Assembly (NCBI GenBank): GCA_008828725.1
Contig: MEHQ01003971.1
Location: forward strand, 165,268 to 229,267
Source: Saccharina japonica
Taxonomy: Eukaryota; Sar; Phaeophyceae; Laminariales; Laminariaceae
DNA: 64,000 nt
Direction of reading: 5' to 3'
This document shows positions 24,355 through 35,283 of the stretch, in pieces (positions within the stretch are counted from its first letter, which is position 1; every line of letters starts with the position of its first letter). The notes under the pieces are model-generated. The model did not search any database. It saw nothing but the letters and a program-made list of their open reading frames with translations, and was not told the origin of the DNA. The position numbers and the translations under genes are program-made.

Positions 24355-24639
24355 CGTAAATCCGCCCTGCAGGGCGGATTTATGAGATCTGCCTCGCGTT
24401 TTTTATACTGTTTTTAGTAGGGGACGTTTTTATACATATATTTTTGTGATTAAACACTAATAACTCGTAACTCTAACCCCCAACCACGACATCGATTGGT
24501 ATATCGTGGTTGGGGGTTAGGGTTAGGGTTAGGACTAGTGTTAGATACTTATACAAAATGTAAAAAAATGTGCAACACTAAAAAAAGTATAAAAAAGCGA
24601 GGCAGATCTCATAAATCCGCCCTGCAGGGCGGATTTACG
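24355..24639. mobile_element. Foldback element with ~65-bp TIRs and telomere-like core
   Basis: The left arm (24355-~24420) reads CGTAAATCCGCCCTGCAGGG, then CGGATTTATGAGATCTGCCT, then CGCGTTTTTTATACTGTTTT. The reverse complement of the right arm (~24575-24639) repeats this almost exactly. The arm itself opens with a perfect palindrome (AATCCGCC CTGCAG GGCGGATT). The centre has a smaller inverted repeat (TAACCCCCAACCACGA against TCGTGGTTGGGGGTTA) followed by TTAGGGTTAGGGTTAGG. No ORF. Flanks AGCAGCGCG and AGCACTGAG match at 6 of 9 positions, a weak hint of a 9-bp target duplication. Confidence 0.8.
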
Positions 24640-27204
24640 AGCACTGAGTTGGAAGGGGTCTCTTTTAAAACCAAAATATCCCAAGCAAAGGAGATACCAT
24701 AAAAACAATCCCTTATGAACGTATCGGAGACCCGCCCGGAACGATCCCTGGACCGAATCCGAGAAGAGGGAAGAGGGTACGAAGTACGAAGGGTTTTTGC
24801 GCTTGTTTCTATTTTTATACCATACGTACATACCAGGTATGTCGTACACGTATATATAATATATACGAGTATATACCAAGATAGAATCAGGGGGCGTATA
24901 CCCCCGATTGGTGATGTTGACCTTTCCAGTTTTATTTTTACCTTCACATAGCGTGTAGAGGGGAGCGGAGGGCTCCAGACTATCTGTTTTTGACTGACTT
25001 TGATCGCTTTGCGGACCCTTCGGGTTCCACTTTTATTTCAGTATACCTTTGTTGGGTAAGTTAGCCTGTGACCACGGGAATCGACCGTGTCAAGTGTTGG
25101 ATTAGTACGGACAGATGGAGGTACTGGATAGAGAGACCGGCACGGTTTTTAATGTGAAGACAACAAAAACAAAAAAACAACATACCTAGTATACGTACGT
25201 GTACCTGCACGAGCACACTCATTGTTGAAGCAGGAAAAACGTCCCCACCTTATTATACCTGCACACACACTTCGCTCGTTCCAGAATCGATCTTCGAAGG
25301 TCATCACCGGAGTAGGTACCTCCTTATTCTCTGCTTCTTGTTTGACGCAGGGGCAACAGCTTCGACTACTACTGAAGCCGACCACCCGTACAACTTACTT
25401 TGAGGTGACGAAGCTCTCGCCGTCAGTGCGTGCGATCGCCGTGAGGTACGTTTTTAGTAGACGGCGGCAGTGTAATCTTCCAATTTTAGCATTTTTTTAC
25501 GATGCTTCTTCTGCATCTATCTACTCGTCGAGTGTGCGAGGTGCGTTCGACGAGGTGCGTTCGACGTTGGCCCATCTGCAAAGCAGCAGTAACTCGATGT
25601 CCGAGACAGAAAGAGCGGGCATCGGTGATTGACTCTCGCCACACTACGACAGTATTTCCCTAACCTTTGGGTGTACCTCAGTAGGTACTCTCGATGTTTT
25701 ATGACAAGAGCAACCGAATTCATCCGTCCCGCAATGTTTACATGCAGCAGTACACCCAATAAGAAACGGGAAATCTGGTCCAGGCTGGATTTCTTATTTG
25801 AGAAAGGGTTATTTACACACTAATTTCAATATAAGGACTACGTACTGAATTTATTTTTGCCCTTTAGATTTAAGCCTGGCTTTCTCATTAGGGTCGATCT
25901 TAACGATACGTATATACGACTCTTTCGTTTTTTTCCCTGAAATTTCGGTATTTTTTCATGAATTCTAAAATGGGTCCCTAACGAGTACGAGCTTCAGCTG
26001 CCTCGCTAATAATCGTCCACCAGGCACAAAACCGTCACTACAGCAGCAGCGGTCTCGGTAACCATCCGTGTGGTGGTCCCACCGCAGTCGGCCTGGATCG
26101 TAGGCAGGTGTCGGTGCCTCGGAGGGTGGAATCCATCACCAACTCGTCGCGCTACGACGCCAAACGCTACAAACGCTTGTGCTACAGCCCTCAGCGAGCT
26201 CGGTCGGTCGGGCACCTCGGTGCGGTCACTGTGTCAACTCAATTGTGAGACGTCAGAAAGCTTCTGCGCCTTCTGCGCTCGACCATGGCCCGTAAAGGAC
26301 CTCGGGGACAAGCCTGGCCAGCCTTGTGTATTCGTGCGGGGTGGCACGGCTAGCACGGTGGGGCTGCCCGATCCTCCTCAACCGTGCACAAAATAAAACA
26401 AACATTTACGGCTCGGGAATACCTAAAAAACTTAGAAGCCAGTTATTTCGGGGATGAAGTTTTTCTGGTATTTACCGAAAAAACAGAAAAAAAACAACAG
26501 AAAAAACCAGAAAAACCCGAAAAAAACTGAAATTCACTCCACGTTAAGATCGACCCTTAGGCTGCTTCCTGTACTACTACAGCAGCAGTAGAACTTCAAT
26601 TGCTATTTTACTTCTGATTATGCACTTTTTTTCTTCTTTTTTTCTTCGTTCATCTTTTTTTTAATCTTCGCCGAGTGTTCGCCCTTCTTTTCTTTCTTCA
26701 TCTTGAGTCGTAACTCTGTTCCGGGGTCACTAAAAGTAGGCTCTTCTCCCCCCTCCCCACTACGGTACGTGCCTTGCTTTTTCTGGCGAGAACATTTCAG
26801 CACTTACTTTCTTCCCTCTTCGACCTGCGTCGAATTCAGCCCAACCACGCCACGAAGGCGCTCTCAGCATTTGATACATATTTTTTAATAATACAGTCAT
26901 TATCTCACTACGGTGGGATTTAAATTCGAGCACTAAATCAATGCTGATAGCCTTTGAAGCTGACCAGCACGAGCTGTGGTCCAGCCGAGACGATAATGCT
27001 GTATTGCCCAGCTTTTTCCAACTCAATTTTGCGAATTTCGAGCTCCATTATTAGAGTACAACCGAACGATTCAAAGCCGTTTCAAGAAAAATCCGTTTCA
27101 AGAAAAATCCTGGTTACGTTTTCGCAAGTGCGGAAAACAAAACAAAAAAAAAGACCCGCTTTGAAGCTGTACGTAGACGAAAGCGATGCGAATCAGAACC
27201 CCCT
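24640..27204. other. Non-coding; scattered exon-like fragments
   Basis: 25351-25445 has splice-like borders (GACGCAG/GGG and GTGAG/GTACGT) around an open 95-nt stretch, but no family match. 26600-26800 is T-rich (C/T) sequence that yields spurious lysine-rich frames on the other strand. Nothing else is supported. Confidence 0.35.
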
Positions 27205-27530
27205 AGACAATTCGTTAGCTATTAATAGGATCTTTATAGGGACGGGCTGTTCACTTCTCGCATTGCTTTGCGAGCTAGGAGCTAGGAAGCACTTCCTGGC
27301 GGAATCAAGGTACAACCCCCAACCCAACCCCCAACCCTAACCCTAACCCTAACCCAAACCGGGCCCAAAGCGGACCAGAAACGAGCGAGAAACGCGGCTG
27401 CGCCGCTTTTGCATCTAGCGAGAAAATTGCGAGAACATTCCAAACGCGGACCACAATTACGATATGCGTACCACAGGTACACAATGTTCAAAACGAAATT
27501 ATGCCTTAAAGATCCTAGCTAACGGATTTC
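27205..27530. mobile_element. Short TIR element with telomere-like insert
   Basis: The left end CGTTAGCTATTAATAGGATC TTTA is mirrored at the right by TAAAGATCCTAGCTAACG; the left copy has an extra TTAATA. The interior includes (CCCTAA)n-like sequence at ~27317-27357 and a GC-rich GCGGCTGCGCCGC hairpin. No ORF. A target duplication is not clear, so the exact ends are uncertain. Confidence 0.5.
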
Positions 27531-27620
27531 GTATGATGTACTCGCGAATAACGTGGAAAAACAAAAATAAAAAATCGAAACATGGAGATGAACCGACCAT
27601 GGATGGCATGACCGCGGTAG

Positions 27621-28416
27621 TCCGGGGCAGGGCGTAAAATGGGTGGTGAAATGTTGCGTTGCCGCACCATTTTCTCTCAAAACCCTTTTTTTTCACCACG
27701 TGCCGGAGGCATGGTGCGGCTTGCCGCATCACGCTTTTCTTGTGCCGCACCTTTTTTCGCCGGAGGCGAAAAAAAATGTGCGGGTCCGGCGAAAAATTGT
27801 TTTTGGGTCTGTTTCGCCGTAGGCGAAACAAAATTGGACGTGTTTTTCGCCGCAGGCGAATTTGCTTTTGAGCTTTTTTTTGTCTCGATTTCGTCTCAGA
27901 TGCTGTGTGTGGGTCTTGTTTCCTCTTTCGGCTATACAGTACTTTACTTCTTTTGAGAGTTCGATTGAAACTGTTGCCGTTTTCCTATGCCTGAGGACGT
28001 TCCAGGCAAACCAGGCCATTGACACTGTGGCATGTGACGCCTATTCAAGCACCTCACATTTGCTGACGATATGTCTGATGCTTTTTAACCGTAATTTTGT
28101 CCTTGTTTCTTCGCAAAATGCAGAACATTCTAAGGCAACCGGCACGACGTATACAAGAGGATAAACCGAGCGGGTTAGACGCACATTTTGAGTATATTGA
28201 CGCATATATGGTGAAAAAAAGCCGGCGGCCCTCCGGGAGCCCTCCGGGGGGCCTCCGGGGGCCCGCCGGGGGCCCCTGCGGGGCCCCGCCGGGGGACCCT
28301 GCGGGGAGCCGCACATCGCCGAAGGCGATGTGGTGCGGGCCCGCACCACGGTCTCCACCTCGTGGTGCGGTGATTTCATCACGAGCCGGACGCCTATTTT
28401 ACGCCCTGGTCCGGGG
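27621..28416. mobile_element. Hairpin-rich inverted-repeat element 5' of the reverse transcriptase
   Basis: The ends CCGG..CAGGGCGTAAAAT (27621) and ATTTTACGCCCTGGTCCGG (to 28416) are inverted, followed inward by related GTG(GT/AT)GAAAT and CCGCACCA blocks. The interior has several short hairpins of one type: TTTCGCC GGA GGCGAAA, TTTCGCC GTA GGCGAAA, TTCGCC GCA GGCGAA and CATCGCC GAA GGCGATG. A GC-rich patch at 28220-28310 also carries nested GGGCCC-type palindromes. No ORF spans it credibly. It ends immediately before the reverse-transcriptase homology. Confidence 0.5.
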
Positions 28417-30444
28417 TATGCCAAACTGGAAAGCGGTGGGACCAGACTCCCTTTCGGCAGAGTTGCTGAAACTGGTCCACCCCGAATTAATCCGGTACTT
28501 ACACAACATGCTTGTCAACGTGTGGAAAACGGGTGACGTCCCCCAGCAATGGAAACATGCGACCATTAAGGTTCTTCATAAAAAGAAGGATCGATCCGAT
28601 TGCAACAACTACCGAGGGATTTCGTTTGTTCCCATTCAGGCAAAATATTACTGAAAATGGTCGGGTCACGTCTCAGCAATTGCTGCGAGGCCGAAAGGAT
28701 ACTCCCCGAGGAACAGTGCGGCTTTCGCCCAGCATGATCAACAGTCGACATGCTATTCGTCGTGAGTCGGCTGCAAGAACTCGGACGAGCCAAAACAATC
28801 CCCCTGTACACAGAGGCGTCCGAAAAGTATTTTGTCGACACCTAGAAACTATCTAAAATGGTCAGAATGTATAAACAATCGGAGCACTGCTGTGATCCCT
28901 GGACGATTCAAAACAAAAAAAGCTTTTTCATTTTTGTTTTTTTTTAATATTCCAAAAACCAAAACACTTAGTTTTAAAGACCCCCCCCCATCCGAGGCTC
29001 AGGGGGGGGAGGAGGGGGGGGGTATTTGAAACCAAGTTATTGGTTTTTGGAAAATTTCAGAAAAAAAACTTGTTATGTTCTAAATCGTGCAGCGATCACA
29101 GTGCTCCGATTGTTTTTCCATTCTGACCATTTTAGATAGTTAGGTGTCGAAAAAAAATATTCGGGACGCCTTCGCTGTACATGTGCTTCATTGAGCCGCA
29201 GAAGGCCTTTGACTCCGTCGACCGAGAGTTGTTGTGGGTGGTACTCGCACGCTTCGGCATACCAGAGAAGATGTTGACCGTTATCCGCCAATTCCACGAA
29301 GGCATGCGAGCTCGCGTGCGTACGGATGACGGTGAGCACTCTGAATGGTTCGATGTCACTCAGGGACTGCGGCAAGGATGTGTGCTGTCACCGCTTCTGT
29401 TCAATGTCTTCTTCGCTTCTGTGATACACGCCGTGCTAATACGCTTCAGTTCACCTGGAGGACCTCGGGGGGGACGGAGTGAGGGAGGACCCACTAGCAC
29501 GTGTACAGAGAGCAATATGGAGTATGCTGTACGCCGACGATGTAGGTATTGTGTCTAAATCGGCGGAAGGGCTCGCGAAGATGATGACAGTTACTGTGAC
29601 CGTTTTCGAAGCAGCTGGTCTCACCGCATTCGAAAAGAAAACGGAGACTATGCGGCTGCGGACACCAAACCAGGCACTCCGGACCTCACCGCTCGTCATT
29701 GAAGCAGCGGGCCAAAGGTACAAACAGACGATGCAGTTTTTGAACCTTGGTGGTCTTGTCGTCCAAAGCGCGGACATTATGCCAGAGATCAAACGACGCA
29801 TCCGACTCGCATGGGCATGCTACAATCGGTTCCAGCGGGAGCTGTACGATATGGAGGATGCCCCGTTCACTCTAAAGGTGCGCATGCTAAAGGCCGAGGT
29901 GGTGGAGACACTGCTGTACGGGTGTGTGGAGTGGACCCTTGGCCAGGAGCACTTCTCTGAGACCCGAACGACACAGCACAACTTCCTCCTACGGATCATT
30001 GGTTTCCAGCGCCGACAACGCACCGACCATCTCATGTCGTACGCCAAGGCTCTCTTGAAGGCACAATGCGGGATCGTTGAGACGACCACCCGCAAACGAC
30101 GCCTCCTCATGGCGGGGGCCGTACAGCGCACGACCAATGAGCGGCTGACCCGGCGGTTGATGTTTAGGATGATCGTCGGTGGGACGAACCCGGGACCTGA
30201 CCGACCAGGGAAGAACTGGGCCCAATGTCTAGCGGATGACCTCAGGGTGTTTCGAGCGACAGAGGGCTCCACAGAAAGCTCCCCTTTAGTGTTCGGAGAA
30301 GAGATGTTACTATGGCAAAGGGCGGCTAAGCATAGTGGGGTGTGGTATCGAAGGGTCGTTGAGGCGGCGGACCATTTCCTGGCGGGGTGGCACAGGACCG
30401 AAGCGGAGAGGAGCCGGCTTCGGCATGAAGCTGAGGACGCCTAG
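28411..30444 (+). pseudogene. Broken LINE-type reverse transcriptase
   Basis: The first piece (~28411-28654) has [17 protein letters not shown], then [20 protein letters not shown] and NNYRGIS, the start of a non-LTR reverse transcriptase. A stop and frame drift follow, then a 364-bp element (28811-29174). Past it the frame resumes with [19 protein letters not shown] (first catalytic Asp region) and the [15 protein letters not shown] motif. The frame breaks again near 29460, and a 321-codon frame (29479-30444) carries the catalytic [10 protein letters not shown] and a long C-terminal thumb-like region to RHEAEDA. The upstream endonuclease domain is not visible. All core reverse-transcriptase motifs survive but no single frame does, so this copy cannot make one intact protein. 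Confidence 0.85.
28811..29174. mobile_element. MITE inserted into the reverse transcriptase (hAT-like)
   Basis: Flanked by a 7-bp direct repeat CTGTACA (28804-28810 and 29175-29181). TIRs of ~95 bp are visible: left CAGAGGCGTCCGAAAAG, right (reverse complement) CGAAGGCGTCCCGAATAT. Both continue through CGACACCTA, ACTATCTAAAATGGTCAGAA and CAATCGGAGCACTG. Removing the element and one repeat copy joins two halves of a conserved reverse-transcriptase motif in frame (PLY then [10 protein letters not shown]). The interior is A/T-rich with long C and G runs and no ORF. The end sequence and an 8-bp reading of the duplication (CTGTACAC/T) suggest hAT. Confidence 0.9.
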
Positions 30445-31394
30445 ACAGGCGACAAGGAGACGGGGGGGGGGCAGGGGCGGCTGTACTGATACAGCTGTCG
30501 ACGAATGCAGAAACGAAATGGTCGATTGTGAGGCAAGGTATCGGTTCGACTAGCCCTTGAATTGTATTGTTTGTTTTATTTTGTTTGTTTTCTTCTTATT
30601 GACTTGTTCACTGGGGGGGGTAGAACCGGCTCTTGACACCGTTCTTTTTGAGAAGCAGGAAGGAGATGGCAGAAGGTGTGACATGGTCCCCGTATCGGTC
30701 TTGTAGCAGAGACGGGAATCTGTTAGTACCATCGCCTTGAGAACGATTTTTCTCTATTTCTCTCTTCTATTAAATAGCGTCTTCTTTATTGTTTTTTGCC
30801 TTGTTTCTCCCTTTGTTACCGCCCTATGCCGGTGTCTTCTTCTTGTTCATGTTGCTCCGTCCGCGCAGCAGTTTTATGTTCCTCTTGGGTACGTGTGCTT
30901 TTCTTCTAGGGGCGCTTCTGTCTCCCTTCGTCATTTGTATTCTGTATTCTGTTTCGTTTCAGAATTCGTTTTTCATTTTATTTTTGTTCTTATTTTTCGG
31001 TTCGGCTCGTGTCGTTGCTCTCTCGTACCCGGTACGTTTGGATGTCACTTGCCTTACCCATTAAAATTTGCGATTATTTTGTGTTTAACAGTTTTTCTTC
31101 TGTTTAACAGCAGTCTGTGACCACAGAATTTGTATCTCTCTAGGATTAGGAATCAGGAAAATACACTGGGTGTACTGATGTGGTTGGGTAGAAAGAACGG
31201 GTTTAATGTGAAGACAACACGCACATTGGGCTGGGAAATCCAGAATTTGAATCCAGAATTTGTGTCCCTCCTCGTATCATCAGACCCATATTTGGACTAT
31301 TTTCAGATAAAACATATCGACATATCCGAGCCGAAATAATCCCGTGCACCCAGCCGAGTGGAAAGATATTGCACACCCAGATTATTTTATACTA
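30445..31394. other. LINE 3' flank and T-rich sequence; no gene
   Basis: Just after the reverse-transcriptase stop lies a G-run and a CTGTACTGATACAG hairpin, perhaps the LINE 3' end. 30737-31120 is T/C-rich, and its long hydrophobic open frame is a composition effect. A short motif at 31202 (TTTAATGTGAAGACAAC) also occurs near 25150. Confidence 0.4.
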
Positions 31395-31686
31395 GTGGTA
31401 CCCCGAACCATGCTAGGGCGGGGCCGGTATAGTGGCGGACAGAAACAAAAATACAAAATAAGAACTGGGTCACGATCCACACACGCAGTCAACCACGTAT
31501 CAACGGACCCACCGACACCCACCCACCCACTCTCACGTACTTACCGACATCCACTCACTCACACCCACCCACCCAACCACGTACGTACGCACCAACCGAT
31601 CGACACACACACGCACCAACCGATCCACCCACCCACAATAACAACTACAATAACAGCAGAGTGAAATCAGTATACAGCAGCACACA
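31395..31686 (+). repeat. Dispersed repeat B, copy 1
   Basis: Starts GTGGTACCCCGAACCATGC, then GGGCGGGGCCGGTATA, ACAGAAACAAAAATACAAAA and AACTGGGTCACGATCC. A long CCACCCA/CGATCGACACACACAC-rich tail follows, ending CAACAGCAGAGTG..TCAGTATACAGCAGCAC. Copies lie at 53637-53987 (+) and ~57010-57125 (-, head only). No coding potential. The conserved head with a variable simple-sequence tail resembles a SINE or short retroelement. Confidence 0.75.
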
Positions 31687-32160
31687 CGTGGCCGTCTTGG
31701 GTACCCTGCCAGCATTTGACGTAGACACCCTGCCAGCATTTGACCCTGACACCCTGCAAGTGTTTTTGGCGGGAAATAACATTGTACAAGGTGAAACGCC
31801 CTGCCAAAACTCTAACAGGGTGTCCCAATGCTGTACAGGGTTTGACACCCTGTTAGGTTTCTGGCAGGGTGTCGGATGCTGTACAGGGTTTGACGTGGAC
31901 ACCCTGCCAATATTTGAGGTAGACACCCTGCCAGCATTTGACGCCTGACACCCTGCCAGTGGTTTCGACGGGAAATAACATTGTACAAGGTGAGACACCC
32001 TGCCAAAAATCTGACAGGGTGTGGTCACCCTGTACAGGGTTTGACACCCTGTCAGGTATCTGTTAGGGTGTCGGATGCTGTGCAGAGTTTCTCACCCTGC
32101 CAAAATTCCGACAGGGTGTTCAATGTTCCGAAAAATATAAAGAACAGTGTACAGCGTGTA
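31687..32160. repeat. Cluster of ACACCCTGCCA / TGGCAGGGTGT inverted motifs
   Basis: Words ACACCCTGCCA, GACACCCTGTACAGGGTTTG and CTGRCAGGGTGT alternate in both orientations every ~20-60 bp, so adjacent copies can pair as hairpins. The motif also occurs at 55790-55910 and 56395-56580. No ORF follows the motif. Function unknown. Confidence 0.7.
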
Positions 32161-33814
32161 AAACCCTGCCTTTATCTACTGTAGCGAAGTGTAGAGTGTG
32201 CCGATTTTATTCAATGATGTACAGGGTGTAACATCCCAAATGTGGTATACATTGTCATATTTTTTCTCAAACACCGCCCTGCCGTCAGAGTGTCTGATAC
32301 CCTCCCAAAAACGAAACAAACATAGCTTTGAACAGCGTGTGACACCCTTGAAGGACGACAGGGCGTCTGCACTTTCATTTGGAGATATTCTGCCAGTGTC
32401 AGGGGTCCAGCAACCAGTCAGTGTCATTGATACACCTCAATATATCGTACAGCAGGGCATTCAAACACTTTTCAGCTTACCAGGGCGGTCACCTTGCCCG
32501 GCTTGTATGAGCAATCATACTGTCATTGTTGAGTACCTCGACAGTGTTGGCAGCATGTGTACACACACGTTGCAAAAGTCAAACACGCTGCAAATTCTCC
32601 ATACTCCATGTGCACGATGTTTTGCAAGGTATCCAAATGTCTACCCTTATTAACTGTCGCTTACATCCGCTCGTATTTGTGCGCACACAAATTACAACCG
32701 CCCGGGGGGACCGACACCATAACGTGACATGCCGCAAATGCCCATTCCCAACTCCCCTTCTCGTGGAACCCTTGGAACCCCGATTGCGCGAGCGAGGGGG
32801 GCCTGTCAATGGTTAAAACTACCCACAACGCAGCAGATCGTGGTATTAATCGCCCCGTCTCTTTAATTATCTGCAACTAAATAAACCCTCGGACAGGTTC
32901 TCGCTGTGTTCCTATTTTATATTCGTTTCGGGCGCGACGCTCTCATAGTCAGCCTGCAGAAACCCCTTGTTGTCATTTCTGTTGACGCCGTACGCTCCGT
33001 CACCTGAAGATATAAGAGGGAAACTAAGAGAGGGAAAGACAAGCGAAAGGAATATGTTGTTGGCGAACATAATAGCACTTTAAAGGATGAACTAAAACAT
33101 GGTACATATATACTAGAATATCGCACTTCAGAGAAAAACAATGTGCATCATATGATAATACTAGCTAGTACAGCGTTCCGCACGGGTGTGCGTAAAGACA
33201 CACTACACCGGTAGACGTTGTTAAATATACATTATACAAGGTTCCCCTCCGGGACGTGCCTAGGGGAGTGGCGCAAGGACAAATCGAAAATCTACTATTA
33301 ATACAAAAACATGCGATATTGTATCATACGCATAATATCATATTGCATACTGGTAGTACATAAGTACGACGTTATGAAATATCTGCGTAGTTCTATACAT
33401 AAAATCAGACGTTTAAAAAACTGTACCTGCATTTTTGGGGATAAAACATACTCGGAAATATGATGGAACCATTAATATTGACTCGACCGTTAGAGATTTG
33501 TTAAGGATCCCGCCAAAAATTTTATTATATTAAAATTTGTCAATATTTTATTGTTGTGGCGCTCAAGGTCAGGATACCGCACACGCACGCACGCGTGACA
33601 TATGGGACACAGCAGTTCTCTCGTACAACAGTAGTGGTGGGATAGTATTTGCAGAAGAAGTAGAAAAGGATGCACCGAAGAAGGGGCTGAAACTCTCGAC
33701 CAAACCTGCCTACGTAAAAAAATCCACTTGGTTTTTGTTTGCTGTCTGTCTTATATATATGTGGGGTCTGGGTTATATTATACGCACAATAATACAAAAA
33801 AAAGGAAAAAGTAG
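32161..33814. other. No gene supported; one membrane-like open frame
   Basis: A plus-strand frame at 33537-33821 has no ATG start but ends with a plausible transmembrane stretch (WFLFAVCLIYMWGLGYII) followed by a basic tail (QKKGKSS). It could be a last exon. 32200-32653 is open on the plus strand but has repeat-derived composition. Nothing else is seen. Confidence 0.3.
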
Positions 33815-34010
33815 TGCGTAGCGACCGCCATTGCTAACGAAAAACAGACCACGAGATGATATCGTATCTGAGGTACAGTGGACTACCGGTGTATAGAAAC
33901 TTTAGTTCGTTGTCCAGGCTCAACGACTTATTTTGTTTCCGACGTCGATCTAGCTATTTTGTGTAGGGTTTAAAGTCGATCCCACACTGGTGAGCTGTGT
34001 TTTAAAACCG
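33815..34010 (+). repeat. Detached fragment of the palindrome repeat
   Basis: Matches 35405-35670 in the same orientation: GTAGCGACCGCCATT, then TATCGTATCTGAGGTACAGT, GTCCAGGCTCAACGACTT and TTTAAAGTCGATCCCACA. It lacks the ~90-bp TTAA-flanked insertion present in that copy, so it looks like an ancestral empty version. Confidence 0.75.
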
Positions 34011-34311
34011 AACTTTTATTTTGTTCGTGCCAACCTAAGCTCGTTTTTCTTGACCCATAGTTTATGAACTGCAGGCACCCACTAGTACGAGTATTTGTGT
34101 CGAATGGTGATTTGTTATGTCGAGTAGATCCACGAACAACTCGTGAATCGCGACGGCATTTCGTGTGCCCGAACTCCGAAAATAATGAATTAACTCTAAT
34201 TCTGCTACGAAATAATATAAAATTGCAAATGTAATCTAATCAATTTGTTGTTTTGCCCAGATTGCACCCCCGCACCCTGCCGCACCTGAAAATATTAATG
34301 TATACGTATTC

Positions 34312-34528
34312 CAGGGGCGTCCAGAAAAAAGAGAAAACGACACACCACACCCCCAGAGGTCGGAATAGAAATCCGTTGCAACCGTTGTGATCACAGTGAT
34401 GAAATAAGAAAATGGAAAAAAAATAGTATCCTTTTTTCATTTTTTCACTTGGTTTTAGTAACCCCCCCCCCCCCCGAACGAACAAAAAATCTGTGAGATG
34501 TCGAAAAAAAAAAATTCGGCCACCCCTG
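34312..34528. mobile_element. hAT-like MITE, 217 bp
   Basis: Ends CAGGGGCGTCCAGAAAAAA and (reverse complement of right end) CAGGGGTGGCCGAATTTTTT form short TIRs of hAT type. Flanks ACGTATTC (34304-34311) and ACGTACTC (34529-34536) match at 7 of 8 positions, the 8-bp target duplication expected of hAT. The interior has a C-run and no ORF. Confidence 0.8.
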
Positions 34529-35283
34529 ACGTACTCGTAAAACGTTTTTTTTGTTGTATGGTTTGACGCGTAGAGGCACATACCCAAACACAAATAGTTT
34601 GGAAGAGTGCGGTAAACCAAACCGACCGGTACGTAAGGTTTTGTGATTTATGAAAAGTGAAATCACGATCTGCAACATTGTTTTTGACGTGGCTACAGTT
34701 TTGTAGTAAATGCGCCTGACACGCAACCCAACGGTATATTATATCCCAGTACCGGTATAAGGGCATGCAGCTGACTCTGCTGCGTACACCGATTGTGGAC
34801 AGCAAGCGGCTCCCCAACGCATCCGCTAGGCGCTGGCGAACACGCACGTGGCGGCCTCGAAACCTCGAGGAGGAGGCGGCACAGCGCAAACAAAAACGAA
34901 GCAAAGCACCCTAATAATCCAGGCGAGGCCGGGCAGACAACCTGTGAGATTGACATCTCGCCAGCCGGGCCACACTACAGCAGCACATATCACGCAGAGT
35001 ACAGAGAAAATAAATAGTTCAGTACGAAGACTATACACACAGAGCGGACCTACGAAGAGTACACAATTATTATACCGGTACAACAGAAGAAGTGACTGAT
35101 GTATACAGAACAGTACCGACAGCATAGCACGGAGCACATACAGTATGTATAGGTACCAAATCGACATTTTCCCGGAACACTTTCACGTTTCATCTCCGGC
35201 CGCGGGTCTTTTCTCGCGCTGTCGGCTGCGGGGCACGCAGGGGGGCCGCGTGTACGCCACGGCGCAAGTGCGGGTCCCGGCTC

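Noticed and set aside
25351..25632. Exon-like stretch with splice-like borders
   Set aside because: Only ~95 nt with no family similarity and no phase-matched partner exon that I could find.
26618..26803. Lysine-rich minus-strand frame
   Set aside because: Product of a poly-T/TTC tract on the plus strand, not a coding signal.
28097..28410. N-terminal part of the frame that runs into the reverse transcriptase
   Set aside because: It translates the GC-rich hairpin block (Gly/Pro/Arg low complexity). Reverse-transcriptase similarity begins only near 28420.
30737..31120. 127-codon hydrophobic plus-strand frame that looks like a membrane protein
   Set aside because: The sequence is T/C-rich, which gives Phe/Leu/Ser by composition. 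No start context, domain or splice sites.
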